A stretch of 64,000 bases of DNA, from contig NZ_JAKGRW010000002.1 in assembly GCF_021555175.1 (NCBI RefSeq), forward strand, positions 124,001 to 188,000. Direction: 5' to 3'. This DNA is from Nocardioides alcanivorans. Lineage in GTDB: Bacteria > Actinomycetota > Actinomycetes > Propionibacteriales > Nocardioidaceae. The notes below the pieces were generated by a model, which ran no database searches, was not told where the DNA came from, and was given only the letters and a program-made list of their open reading frames with translations. The position numbers were made by a program, and so were the translations under genes. Within the stretch, counting starts at the first letter, position 1, and each line of letters begins with the position of its first letter. Shown here piece after piece: positions 17,132-24,641 of the stretch.

Positions 17132-18471
17132 AGCTGGTCAAGCACTTCGACGCGTTCCTCAAGAACAAGGTCAACCTCAGCGACAGCCGCATCGCCACTC
17201 TCGACAGCCGCGTCGAAGCGGTCGGCAACTTCTTGTCGTCGGGGTCAGACGTCATCTCGAGCAACTTCATCGAACTCATACCTCAGGGTTCGTACGCGCA
17301 ACGGACGATCATTAACCCCGTCGGGCTTAGCGACGAGTTCGACGCTGACGTCTTGTTCGACATGAACGAGGTCGACGGCTGGGACGCCAAGGACTACGTC
17401 GAAGAGCTGTACAAGGTCTTCCGGTCGAGTGGCACCTATCGAGAAAAGGTGAGCCGCCGGTCGCGGTGTGTCGTCGTCAACTACGCGGGCGAGTTCCACA
17501 TGGACGTCGTCCCGTTCCTGACCAGGCACGACCAGCGGTACATCACGAACCGCAACCAGAACGCCTACGAGCGCACCAACCCCGAGGGCTTCAATCAGTG
17601 GCTCGATGACCAGAACCGCCTGACGAGCGGGCGCCTCGTCAAGGCGATCCGGCTCCTGAAATACGTCCGCGACTTCAAGAACAACTACTCGGTCAAGTCC
17701 GTCATTCTGACCATCCTCGTCGGCGAGCGGGTCACTGGTGCTGCTCTCCTCGCGAACCCCGACCGCTACAAGGATCTGCCGACAGCGTTCCTCAGCCTGC
17801 TGGTCGATCTCGACGACTACCTTCAGGCCAACCCGACGATGCCCAGCATCGACGACCCGAGCTGCCCGACGGAGAACTTCAACCACCGATGGGACCAGGC
17901 CCAGTACGCCAACTTCCGGACATGGATCAATGTCTACGCCGGCTGGGCGCAGGATGCCTACGACGAGCCGGATCCCGCCGAGAGCTACCGGAAGTGGCGC
18001 AAGCTCTTTGGGGACAAGTTCGGCACCTACTCGACGACCGCGGTCAAGACGTCCGAGGCTCACCGCGCCGCGTCCAGCGTCCACGACACGGAGGAGTTCG
18101 CCGAATCGAAGTTCGTGGTCGCGCTCAACCCCGCGTATCGCGTCAGGCTGCAAGCGCGGACCGTCCGACGCGATGGCTGGCGGACCTACACGCTCTCGAA
18201 GCGCGGCAACCGTGTCGACCGAGGCCGAAACCTCACCTTCTCAATCGCTTCCTCGAACGTGCCGGAGCCCTACGAGGTCTGGTGGAAGGTACGCAACACT
18301 GGGCCCGAGGCGATCGCACGCAACTCGATCCGCGGCCAGATCGTGAGGGACGGGGGATCCCGTTCGCGGACGGAACCCACGTCGTTCCGGGGGAACCACT
18401 ACGTCGAGGTGTACGTCGTCAAGGGCGGCGTGGTAGTCGCGAAGGACCACCATCCGGTGATCATCACGTAG
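17128..18471 (+). CDS. CD-NTase: CBASS cyclic oligonucleotide synthase
   Basis: A 447-residue SMODS-type nucleotidyltransferase that would make a cyclic di- or trinucleotide on phage sensing. The active site is complete: PQGSY (G54-S55), D72-A-D74 (EFDADVLF) and the third acid D126 (HMDVVPF). The C-terminus (about 330-447) matches the AGS_C/SMODS-associated sensor type (PYEVWWKVRNTGPEA... RGNHYVEVYVVKGGV). No Cap2/Cap3 or HORMA/TRIP13 genes are adjacent, so this is a two-gene, type I layout. The nucleotide product cannot be read from sequence; a cGAMP-like product is usual with CapV. Confidence 0.88.
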   Translation: MKLVKHFDAFLKNKVNLSDSRIATLDSRVEAVGNFLSSGSDVISSNFIELIPQGSYAQRTIINPVGLSDEFDADVLFDMNEVDGWDAKDYVEELYKVFRSSGTYREKVSRRSRCVVVNYAGEFHMDVVPFLTRHDQRYITNRNQNAYERTNPEGFNQWLDDQNRLTSGRLVKAIRLLKYVRDFKNNYSVKSVILTILVGERVTGAALLANPDRYKDLPTAFLSLLVDLDDYLQANPTMPSIDDPSCPTENFNHRWDQAQYANFRTWINVYAGWAQDAYDEPDPAESYRKWRKLFGDKFGTYSTTAVKTSEAHRAASSVHDTEEFAESKFVVALNPAYRVRLQARTVRRDGWRTYTLSKRGNRVDRGRNLTFSIASSNVPEPYEVWWKVRNTGPEAIARNSIRGQIVRDGGSRSRTEPTSFRGNHYVEVYVVKGGVVVAKDHHPVIIT

Positions 18472-18488
18472 CCAAGGTCCGCGAGGTC

Positions 18489-18511
18489 GGTCCGCAAAAA
18501 GTCCGCAAGAA
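18489..18511 (+). repeat. Candidate integrase arm-type site, right end
   Basis: Identical over 23 bp to 223-245 and built of two GTCCGCAA units. Similarity continues for about 12 bases (TTCAGCAGCGCC against CTCAGCGGCGCT). Confidence 0.55.
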
Positions 18512-18638
18512 GTTCAGCAGCGCCACGAAGTGACCAACAACGCCCGGCGCGACTGAGGCGACGTTTCCGCTGTTCACACGGGCTTTTCAGCCAACCACCA
18601 GCAACGGCCAGCCCCTGCCAACACGCCCGTGCCGACTA

Positions 18639-18656
18639 CCCCTGGTACTACTGAGT
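18639..18656. repeat. Right attachment core (attR)
   Basis: An exact 18-bp copy of 153-170. The sequence upstream of the core differs from menB, and the sequence downstream resembles that following the left core, as expected if another element or an old attachment remnant lies beyond it. Confidence 0.8.
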
Positions 18657-18706
18657 CTTTGCGTTTCCGCAGGTCAGACGGGGCACGAGGCCGAAAGTCC
18701 GCGTCT

Positions 18707-18730
18707 GGTTCGCAAAAAAGTCCGCAAGAT
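18707..18730 (+). repeat. Third arm-type repeat, outside the right core
   Basis: GG-T-T-CGCAA, six As in total before GTCCGCAAGA, differs from 223-245 by one substitution and one extra A. It lies 50 bp beyond the right core, matching the 52-bp spacing at the left core. Confidence 0.5.
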
Positions 18731-18861
18731 TCCGACGATCATCGACAGGCTCCAACATCGGCCAGCCAGATGGCAGACGTCGACGCGTGGTCGTTGCCGG
18801 GGTACGCGTGGCACAGCTGCCGACAGCCTGGCCGGATCCCACGTCATCGCGAGACGGGCGA

Positions 18862-20046
18862 CTATGGCTCGCTCACCAGTCGGGAGAACCGGTTCGTCTC
18901 GCTCTCCGGATGATGGATCTCGTGATCTAGGTCGGCCCGGAGCGCGGTGCGAAGGTCCGGCAAGTCGGGTCCGGGGTATGCCGGCTGCTCCATAAAGCTG
19001 ACAACCTCGCGGATTGCTGCGTCCCACCACTTCTGCGTGCCGCGCTCGCCGCGCTGTGACTTTCGGTCCTCGAGCAAGTCCTGCCAGACCCGGAGTTCCC
19101 AACTGTTGCGAGCGGCGTCCAGCGACACGTCCCCGCCGAGCAGTTCGCGTAGCCGGCGTTCGATCAGCCCCGCCCGCTTCGAGTTGTGCTCCCAGGTATC
19201 CACGGTGAAGTTCCACCACACCTGCCGACGGAGATTGAGGACTCGATAGGCCAGGTTCTGCAACGAGTCGTCCTGCAATTCCTTGACGACGTCTCGCAGG
19301 TCCCGCATCAGACGCTGAACGTGTTCGACCTCGTACTGAACGGAGTCGGCGGAGGCAGAGGCCGAGTCCGCGGATGATGACGCGGACGCTGCCGCGTCAG
19401 CCGCTTCCGCTGTGGTTCCGATCAACTGTCGAATCGGGTCCGCGATGTGGCGTTGGATGCCCTCAGCGATCTGGTCGACCTGACTCCCGACGGCACCAAC
19501 TGCCAACTGCAGTTCCGCACTAGTCTGGCGGAAGCGTGTGGCGAAGCTGCCTGCCTCGCGGTCGAGGTAGATACGCAACAACTCTTCGTCTGCCAGGGCA
19601 CGAGTTGATCGACCTTGGCGAGTCTGACGCCGCCCCTGATCATCGAAGTGCGGCGGCATGGTCGGGCGTACCTCGACACGGACGAACGGAGTCTTCTCGG
19701 CGACGCCCTCTTCCACAATAAATACGTCGACAGGGACTGGACGTGTTTTGCTCGCAACGTCCTGGATCCGGGCGACCGCTTTGTCGAGCCCCTTCGGGAG
19801 GCCGAAGGGGACGCCTGCGACGAGACCCGTCGTCGCGTCTTCGACCTCATCCACGCCGACGAGCAGATGGGCAACGTCGCGCGCAGGATCAGCAGCGACC
19901 CAGTTGGCCAGCGCGGCCAGCAGTCCCACCGTGACGGCGTCAACGTCGCGCTTAAACTCGTATCGGTCCGATTCGCCGAGCGCCAGCATTTGGCGCGCCG
20001 CGGCGCTGATGGTCTGGTACCTCGAAGCTGCGGGCGCACTCGTCAC
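18862..20046 (-). CDS. AlbA_2/Schlafen-like domain protein with coiled coil
   Basis: A protein of about 394 residues. The N-terminal domain has ESDRYEFKRDV and a following GVDEVEDATTG-type segment, characteristic of the AlbA_2 (divergent AAA_4, Schlafen-like) family of nucleic-acid-binding proteins. An Ala/Ser-rich hydrophilic helix (about 215-250) and a helical C-terminal region rich in Arg and Trp follow. The start is uncertain: I used GTG at 20046, preceded by TACAAA with no ribosome site; an ATG at 20127 would add 27 residues. It is the first gene of the second accessory segment, and a defence role is plausible but unproven. Confidence 0.65.
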   Translation of the reverse strand: MTSAPAASRYQTISAAARQMLALGESDRYEFKRDVDAVTVGLLAALANWVAADPARDVAHLLVGVDEVEDATTGLVAGVPFGLPKGLDKAVARIQDVASKTRPVPVDVFIVEEGVAEKTPFVRVEVRPTMPPHFDDQGRRQTRQGRSTRALADEELLRIYLDREAGSFATRFRQTSAELQLAVGAVGSQVDQIAEGIQRHIADPIRQLIGTTAEAADAAASASSSADSASASADSVQYEVEHVQRLMRDLRDVVKELQDDSLQNLAYRVLNLRRQVWWNFTVDTWEHNSKRAGLIERRLRELLGGDVSLDAARNSWELRVWQDLLEDRKSQRGERGTQKWWDAAIREVVSFMEQPAYPGPDLPDLRTALRADLDHEIHHPESETNRFSRLVSEP

Positions 20047-20230
20047 ATGCCGTTTGTAGCAGGGAGCGCCGACGGACGAGTCCCGTGAGGTGTCACCGCT
20101 AGGATGACGCCGCGCGCAGAGTTCCACACGGATTTGGGCAGCCGCCTGCGAGCGTCTGTTCCGGCCATCGGCAACAACAGTCCGGCGTGGCGCGGCCTCC
20201 GGGGGACTTGGAAGGGGCTCGGCCCTGTGC

Positions 20231-20310
20231 CCTAGAGGTATCCTTGTGGAACTGGGCTGGCCGTGAGGCCACGGTCCACCCTCTAGGCGGGGATACCCCC
20301 GCCGCCTAAG
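20231..20310 (+). ncRNA. Candidate structured RNA upstream of the Fic toxin operon (copy 2)
   Basis: Related to 337-398. P1 is GTGGA (20246-20250) with TCCAC (20275-20279); P2 is GGCC-GTGA-GGCC (20259-20270); P3 is GGCGGGG-ATAC-CCCCGCC (20286-20303). Two further pairings are possible: CCTAGAG (20231-20237) with CTCTAGG (20281-20287), and GGTATCC (20237-20243) with the P3 loop region GGATACC (20291-20297). TAGGCGG (20284-20290) could instead pair with CCGCCTA (20302-20308), which borders the AAGGAG ribosome site of the antitoxin gene. This suggests a cis-acting switch or processed RNA; inferred. Confidence 0.58.
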
Positions 20311-20318
20311 GAGCAGCG

Positions 20319-20474
20319 ATGACCAAGCACACGATGTCGGCTGAGGCCCGTCGTCGGTTGGTTGCGCGCTCGACCAAGGCGTCCGCCCGGCTGGAACGAC
20401 GTGAGGTCCCTGCAGACCACGTCCGCTCCGAGAAGGTCGAGAACTTCGTCGCTGCCCTCCGCGCCAAGGCCTGA
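20319..20474 (+). CDS. Small Fic antitoxin carrying the inhibitory S-x-x-x-E-N motif
   Basis: A 51-residue, very basic protein: ATG with AAGGAG 7 bases upstream. Near its end it reads S37-E-K-V-E41-N42, an exact match to the (S/T)-x-x-x-E-(G/N) helix by which class I Fic antitoxins block ATP binding in the partner Fic active site (as in VbhA/VbhT). Its stop shares one base with the Fic start, so toxin and antitoxin are co-translated. Too short to show up in routine gene calls. Confidence 0.75.
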   Translation: MTKHTMSAEARRRLVARSTKASARLERREVPADHVRSEKVENFVAALRAKA

Positions 20475-21109
20475 TGGCCTTCCGGCCGGACTACGGCGAA
20501 ACCCTTCTCACCGAGGAAGAGCGCGAGGCCCTTACTGACGCTGCTCGAGAACTTCTCGGTGATCCGATCCGCAAGGCAGACCTCTACGACCTCGAGCAAC
20601 TGATCCAGAACGAGGTCGCCGACGAATACGTCGCTCGCGTGGTGCGACGCGATCTGACGGCGTCCGACCTGCTGACCGACCACCTCGTCCGCGAGCTGCA
20701 CCGGCGCCTGTACGCGGCGGTCTGGGAATGGGGAGGGCGCCAGCGATCGCGAGAGACGAACATTGGCATCGCCCCGGAACACATCGCCGTCGAGATGCGG
20801 AACTCTCTCGACAACCTGCGCTGGCAGTGGGAACACGGCGCGGGCGTAACGCCGACATGGCTGGGCATCGCCGCCCACGCGGCGCTGGTCCATATCCACC
20901 CGTTTGTCGACGGCAATGGTCGCGTGACACGGCTGATCGCCGACCTCGTGTTCCTCGCCGCTCAGGACGACGACGGCCCTGTCATGGCATACGACTGGGC
21001 GATCGATCGGAAGACGTACATCCGGCTGCTTGGTGAGTACGACTTGACCCGCGACCCCGCGCAGTTGGTCGACTTCATCAACGTCTTCGAGGTCGGCGAC
21101 GAGGCTTGA
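20474..21109 (+). CDS. Fic-domain AMPylase toxin
   Basis: A 211-residue Fic protein that transfers AMP (or another nucleotide group) to a target protein. The active-site loop is complete: H142-PFVDGNG-R-V-T-R153, matching H-x-F-x-D-G-N-G-R-x-x-R. The upstream flap region (ETNIGIAPEH) and a helical N-terminus are as in the mobile mystery protein B group. It lacks its own inhibitory helix, which fits a class I system with the separate 51-residue antitoxin upstream. Confidence 0.88.
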   Translation: MAFRPDYGETLLTEEEREALTDAARELLGDPIRKADLYDLEQLIQNEVADEYVARVVRRDLTASDLLTDHLVRELHRRLYAAVWEWGGRQRSRETNIGIAPEHIAVEMRNSLDNLRWQWEHGAGVTPTWLGIAAHAALVHIHPFVDGNGRVTRLIADLVFLAAQDDDGPVMAYDWAIDRKTYIRLLGEYDLTRDPAQLVDFINVFEVGDEA

Positions 21110-21174
21110 TCGGACGCACAGCTGCCGGTGGCCGCGATGGACCGATTTCGCGCTGGTGAAGTGGGAAGACCAGC

Positions 21175-21186
21175 TAGGCTGGCCAA
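21175..21186 (+). promoter_or_regulatory. -10 box of a leaderless promoter for the reverse transcriptase
   Basis: TAGGCT (21175-21180) followed by six bases and GTG at 21187. The TAG in this box also closes the reading frame upstream, so no earlier start is possible. Confidence 0.55.
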
Positions 21187-22736
21187 GTGCGGTTGTCGGA
21201 CGCGTTGGCGCGCGGGTATCTGCCCCAGGAGCTGCCGCCGTGCTTCACCTCCGCCGACTTCGCCAGCAAGGCCAGCTCGCTCACCCTCCCTCGGATGGGA
21301 AGTGGAGGTATCCGGCCAAGTTCAGCCTGACGCGTGCTGGGGGCCTGCGGCGGTCGGCCGAAATTCCGAACCCATTCAGCCAGTACTTCTTGGCGGAGGC
21401 GTGTTCGGCAAACTGGACGCGACTCCAGCGCCTCTCGGCGCAGAGCCCGATCTCGCTCAGCCGACCCGTGCGCGGCTACTACTCAGCCGGGCGGTCGCTT
21501 GCGTACAAGAAGCCCATCGCTGAGTGGGGCCGGGAACTTGTGGCCCGCATGCCAGGCGGCCGCCTCACGCTTAGGACCGACATCAGTCAGTTCTACCCCT
21601 CCATCTACACCCACGCGGTCGACTGGGCGATCCGGGGGAAGAAGAAGGCGAAGCTGAACATCCACGGCACGGGGCTTGGGCCGACCTTGGACAAGCTCCT
21701 CCGCAACGGACGTGGTGGGCAGACGATCGGTCTCTCCGTAGGTCCCGACACCTCCTGGCTGATTGCCGAAGTGGTGCTCGCGAAGATCGATGCTGAGCTT
21801 GCCAAGCGTCATCCCTCGCTGTCGAAGCGCTGCGCGCGGTTCGGTGACGACATGACGTTCTATGCGACCAGTCACGATGAAGCGCACAGCGTGCTGGCGA
21901 CCTACCAGCACCTGCTGTTGGACTTCGAACTCGCGGTAAACCCGAACAAGGTCGCGGTCATCGATGGGCTTGAGCCCGTTGAGGCACGTTGGGTTCGAAA
22001 ACTTCGCACGCACCGCTACAGGGACCGCTCTGATAGCAATTTGGCGGCAGACATCGTTGACCTGTTTGACCTCGCGTTCGATGAGCGGCAGCGGTTCGCT
22101 ACGCAAGGTGTCATGAGCTACGCGATCATGCGTTGCAACCCGTTCCCCGCCGGTGCGTCGAGTTGGCCGTTGTACCGCGACCTTGTCCTGGCCTCGGTCG
22201 GCCTTGAGCCGAGCACGCTGCGACACGCGTACCGCGTGCTTCGGTTCGCCAAGGATCACGGCCTTCCTGTTGACCAGGACAGGGTGTCGGAGGTTCTCAA
22301 CGACCTCCTGGCCCGACACGCGGCATTGGAGCACGGGTTCGAGACCGCGTGGATCTTGTTCATACTCCGCGAGCTGGGTCTACCCCTCGACGCCGCCAGC
22401 GGGCGAGCAGTGGCCGGCATGAGCGATGCGTGCAGCCTGATTCTGCTCAGGGACTTGTGCGAGGGATCGAGTCGGCTGATGCAGTCGGTCGATTTCAACC
22501 AGGCCGTGAAGCGGGCGGAGGCCGATGATGCGTTGAGCTCAAGCGATTGGCTCCTTGCCTACGAGTTCCGGCATGCTCGGTGGGCGCGCCCGAAGAAGTG
22601 GGACTCAGTCGACGGTTGGAAGGACGCGCATCGTTTGGGCGTGACGTTCTATGTCAGCCCAAACAAGATGCCGAAGCCGCGGTTGCGTCGACGTCTTCCC
22701 CTCTTCCGTCCCTCCTGGGCATACCCGGTCCGCTGA
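21187..22736 (+). CDS. Defence-type (DRT/unknown-group) reverse transcriptase, with apparent frameshift near 21298
   Basis: A reverse transcriptase of about 516 residues, related to phage-defence RTs rather than group II introns. Catalytic motifs: TDISQFYPSIYTHAVDWA (first Asp), QTIGLSVGPDTSWLIAE, and RFGDDMTFYA (the paired Asp; FGDD rather than YxDD). The N-terminus expected for this family (LARGYLPQELPPCFTSADFA) is present but in the +1 frame from GTG 21187, and switches to the main frame at about 21297-21299 (a GGG run). One missing G would give LPRMGKWRYPAKFSLTRAGG. No maturase or endonuclease domain is visible; the C-terminal 220 residues are helical and unrecognised. DRT subtype not assignable by eye. 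Confidence 0.8.
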
Positions 22737-23198
22737 CCCGGGGCACTGCGTGCTGGTTCGGGGGATGCTTTGCGCAGGTGAGCAGTGTTGGGTGCGCGAA
22801 TTCTTACTCGGCCCTGTCGACTCGCGTTGCTGCCGGCCAACCATGCGATTCACGCAGGGCCGCTCATCCGACGTGAACAGGGCTACGGCCTGCCCGACCG
22901 GGCGTCTCGACGATCGATCTTCCGCGTCCTGGTCGACTCGTGCGTACCTGCGACATCACTCACCACTCAGGGAAGTGGAGAAGAAGTCGCGCTCCGAGGC
23001 CGTGAGTCCGACCGGGGCGACGGCGTACTGCCCGCCACCGGGTCGGATCTTGCCTGGTGAAAAGGGGCCACCGGACCGTTCTTCGTCATGGTGGGCCCGC
23101 CTGCGTCGCCCGGCTGGGGCGGCCCCGCGGAAGCTGGGATGCAGGGCGTAGGCTCGTGAGACGGAGCCGTCCAGGCTTCCTCTCAGAGAGTTGCGCCC
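22737..23198. other. Gene-free stretch with island debris
   Basis: This 462-bp stretch holds a decayed DUF3800 copy (22831-23015) and, just upstream at about 22770-22830, sequence resembling 271-333 in front of the intact DUF3800 gene. The right boundary of the accessory region probably lies between 23020 and 23198; no copy of the 18-bp core is visible there. Confidence 0.55.
22831..23015 (+). pseudogene. Rearranged DUF3800 remnant
   Basis: Bases 22831-22970 closely match 608-747 of the intact DUF3800 gene (LPANHAIH-GPLIRREQ-YG encoded). The next bases, about 22975-23015, match the reverse complement of about 1031-1068 of that gene. The fragment is thus part of the gene joined to an inverted part. 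The RNA candidate and first 52 codons are missing. Not translatable. Confidence 0.75.
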
Positions 23199-23330
23199 AT
23201 GAGTGACAAGTCACCGCGGCAGGGCATGAGCAAGAAGTCCGGCAAGTCCATCAAGGAGAAACGCGCCGAGAAGCGCGGCAAGGTCTCGGAGGCGATCCTC
23301 CCCGACAAGACCCCGGCCCGGAAGAAGTGA
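23199..23330 (+). CDS. Small basic hypothetical protein
   Basis: A 43-residue Lys/Arg-rich protein beginning MSDKSPRQGMSKKSGKSIKE and ending PARKK. Its stop overlaps the next start as GTGA, which supports co-translation with the following enzyme. TAGGCT at 23149-23154 could be its -10 box. Similar short basic proteins are common in actinobacteria; function unknown. Confidence 0.65.
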   Translation: MSDKSPRQGMSKKSGKSIKEKRAEKRGKVSEAILPDKTPARKK

Positions 23331-24466
23331 CGCTCCTGGGGCTTGGCGTCGTGGGTTCGTCGGTGATGGAGAACGAACGTCGGCTGCCGCTCCACCCGGA
23401 TCACATCCCACACCTCGACGCCGACATCAGGGCCAGCATCACCCTCGAGCACGGGTACGGCGCGCGCTTCGGTGTCTCCGACGCCGCGCTGGGCGAGCAC
23501 GTCGCCGGGTTCGCCTCGCGCGAGCAGATCCTGGCGGACTCCGACGTCGTGCTGCTGCCCAAGCCCCAGCACTCGGACGTCGCCGCGCTGGGGTCGGGCC
23601 AAGTGCTGTGGGGGTGGCCGCACTGCGTGCAGGACCCGGAGCTCACCCAGCTCGCGATCGACCGGCAGCTGACGCTGATCGCCTTCGAGGTGATGAACCA
23701 CTGGAGCCGCGACGGCGGTGTCGGCCTGCACGTGTTCCACAAGAACAACGAGCTCGCCGGCTACAGCTCGGTGCTCCACGCGCTCGAGCTGGCTGGCCTC
23801 ACCGGCGACTACGGACGGCGCCTGTCGGCCGTGGTCATCGGGTTCGGTGCCACCGCCCGCGGAGCCGTGACGGCCCTCAATGCCCACGGCGTCCACCAGG
23901 TCGCGGTCTTGACCAATCGCGGCGTCACCGCCGTGGGGTCGCCGATCCACTCGGTGCTGATCCGCCAGTTCGACCACGACCCGGACGAGGGCGTCAGCCA
24001 CGTCATCACCGAGCGGGGCCGCGAGCCGTTGCCGGCCTACCTGGCCGAGAACGACATCGTCGTCAACTGCACCCTGCAGGACACCGCCCACCCCCTCGTC
24101 TACCTCGACGAGAGCGACCTCGACGCCTTCCATCCGGGAAGCGTGATCGTCGACGTCTCGTGCGACCGGGACATGGGCTTCAGCTGGGCACGGCCGACGA
24201 CGTTCGACGAGCCGACGTTCGTGGTGGGTGACAACGTCCTCTACTACGCCGTCGACCACAGCCCCTCCTACCTGTGGAACTCGGCGACATGGGAGAACAG
24301 CAACGCGTTGATCCCCTTCCTGCGCCCAGTGCTCGAGGGCCCCACCGGCTGGGACGGCAACGAGACACTCAGCCGGGCGATCGAGATCCGGGAGGGTCGC
24401 GTCGTCAACCCCGCGATCCTGGACTTCCAGCGGCGGGCCACCGAGTCGCCGTACGCGCTGCTCTGA
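23327..24466 (+). CDS. Alanine dehydrogenase-family protein, N5-(carboxyethyl)ornithine synthase-like
   Basis: A 379-residue enzyme. The N-terminus (LGVVGSSVMENERRLPLHPD) is that of the alanine dehydrogenase/NAD transhydrogenase fold, and the Rossmann domain shows VVIGFGATARGAV (about 175-187). The closest named family I recognise is N5-(carboxyethyl)ornithine synthase, which condenses pyruvate with ornithine reductively; the substrate is not proved here. The GTG start is set by the conserved LGVVGSS motif and overlaps the upstream stop by 4 bases. Confidence 0.72.
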   Translation: MTLLGLGVVGSSVMENERRLPLHPDHIPHLDADIRASITLEHGYGARFGVSDAALGEHVAGFASREQILADSDVVLLPKPQHSDVAALGSGQVLWGWPHCVQDPELTQLAIDRQLTLIAFEVMNHWSRDGGVGLHVFHKNNELAGYSSVLHALELAGLTGDYGRRLSAVVIGFGATARGAVTALNAHGVHQVAVLTNRGVTAVGSPIHSVLIRQFDHDPDEGVSHVITERGREPLPAYLAENDIVVNCTLQDTAHPLVYLDESDLDAFHPGSVIVDVSCDRDMGFSWARPTTFDEPTFVVGDNVLYYAVDHSPSYLWNSATWENSNALIPFLRPVLEGPTGWDGNETLSRAIEIREGRVVNPAILDFQRRATESPYALL

Positions 24467-24498
24467 GACCTGGCTCCATCGGAACCCCCTCAGCGCTG

Positions 24499-24560
24499 CC
24501 TTCGGTGGAGTGAAAATGCGGTGAATCCAGCGAATCACAGCAGTTCCACTCCATCGAAGG
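24499..24560. terminator. Long-stem inverted repeat after the dehydrogenase gene
   Basis: CCTTCGGTGGAGTG (24499-24512) pairs along 14 bases with CACTCCATCGAAGG (24547-24560), with one G-U pair and a 34-base loop. It lies 33 bases after the upstream stop. Confidence 0.5.
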
Positions 24561-24628
24561 TGCGGACCGGGCTCGAACCGTCCGATCGAGTCCGGACGGG
24601 TGCCGCATCCTGGTTGCGTGACGGCGAT

Positions 24629-24641
24629 TACTCTGGCCCGC
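24629..24641 (+). promoter_or_regulatory. -10 box of a leaderless promoter for the sirtuin gene
   Basis: TACTCT (24629-24634), seven bases, then GTG at 24642 with no ribosome site between. Confidence 0.45.

Larger units (their letters stand above)
18472..18861. other. Gene-free right end of the first element and left end of the second
   Basis: This 390-bp stretch holds the arm-like repeat at 18489-18511, an inverted repeat (18577-18583 with 18625-18631), the right core at 18639-18656, a menB-flank-like sequence at 18661-18677 and a third arm-like repeat at 18707-18730. I see no coding sequence. Confidence 0.6.

Noticed and set aside
20231-20310. Retron msr-msd RNA for the nearby reverse transcriptase
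   Set aside because: It is separated from the RT by two genes, a related copy lies before DUF3800 with no RT, and the RT motifs are of the defence (UG/DRT) type rather than retron type.
21156-21186. GTG at 21156 as the reverse transcriptase start
   Set aside because: The residues it adds before the GKWRYPAKF segment do not resemble RT N-termini, whereas the other frame from 21187 gives the expected LARGYLPQELPP sequence.
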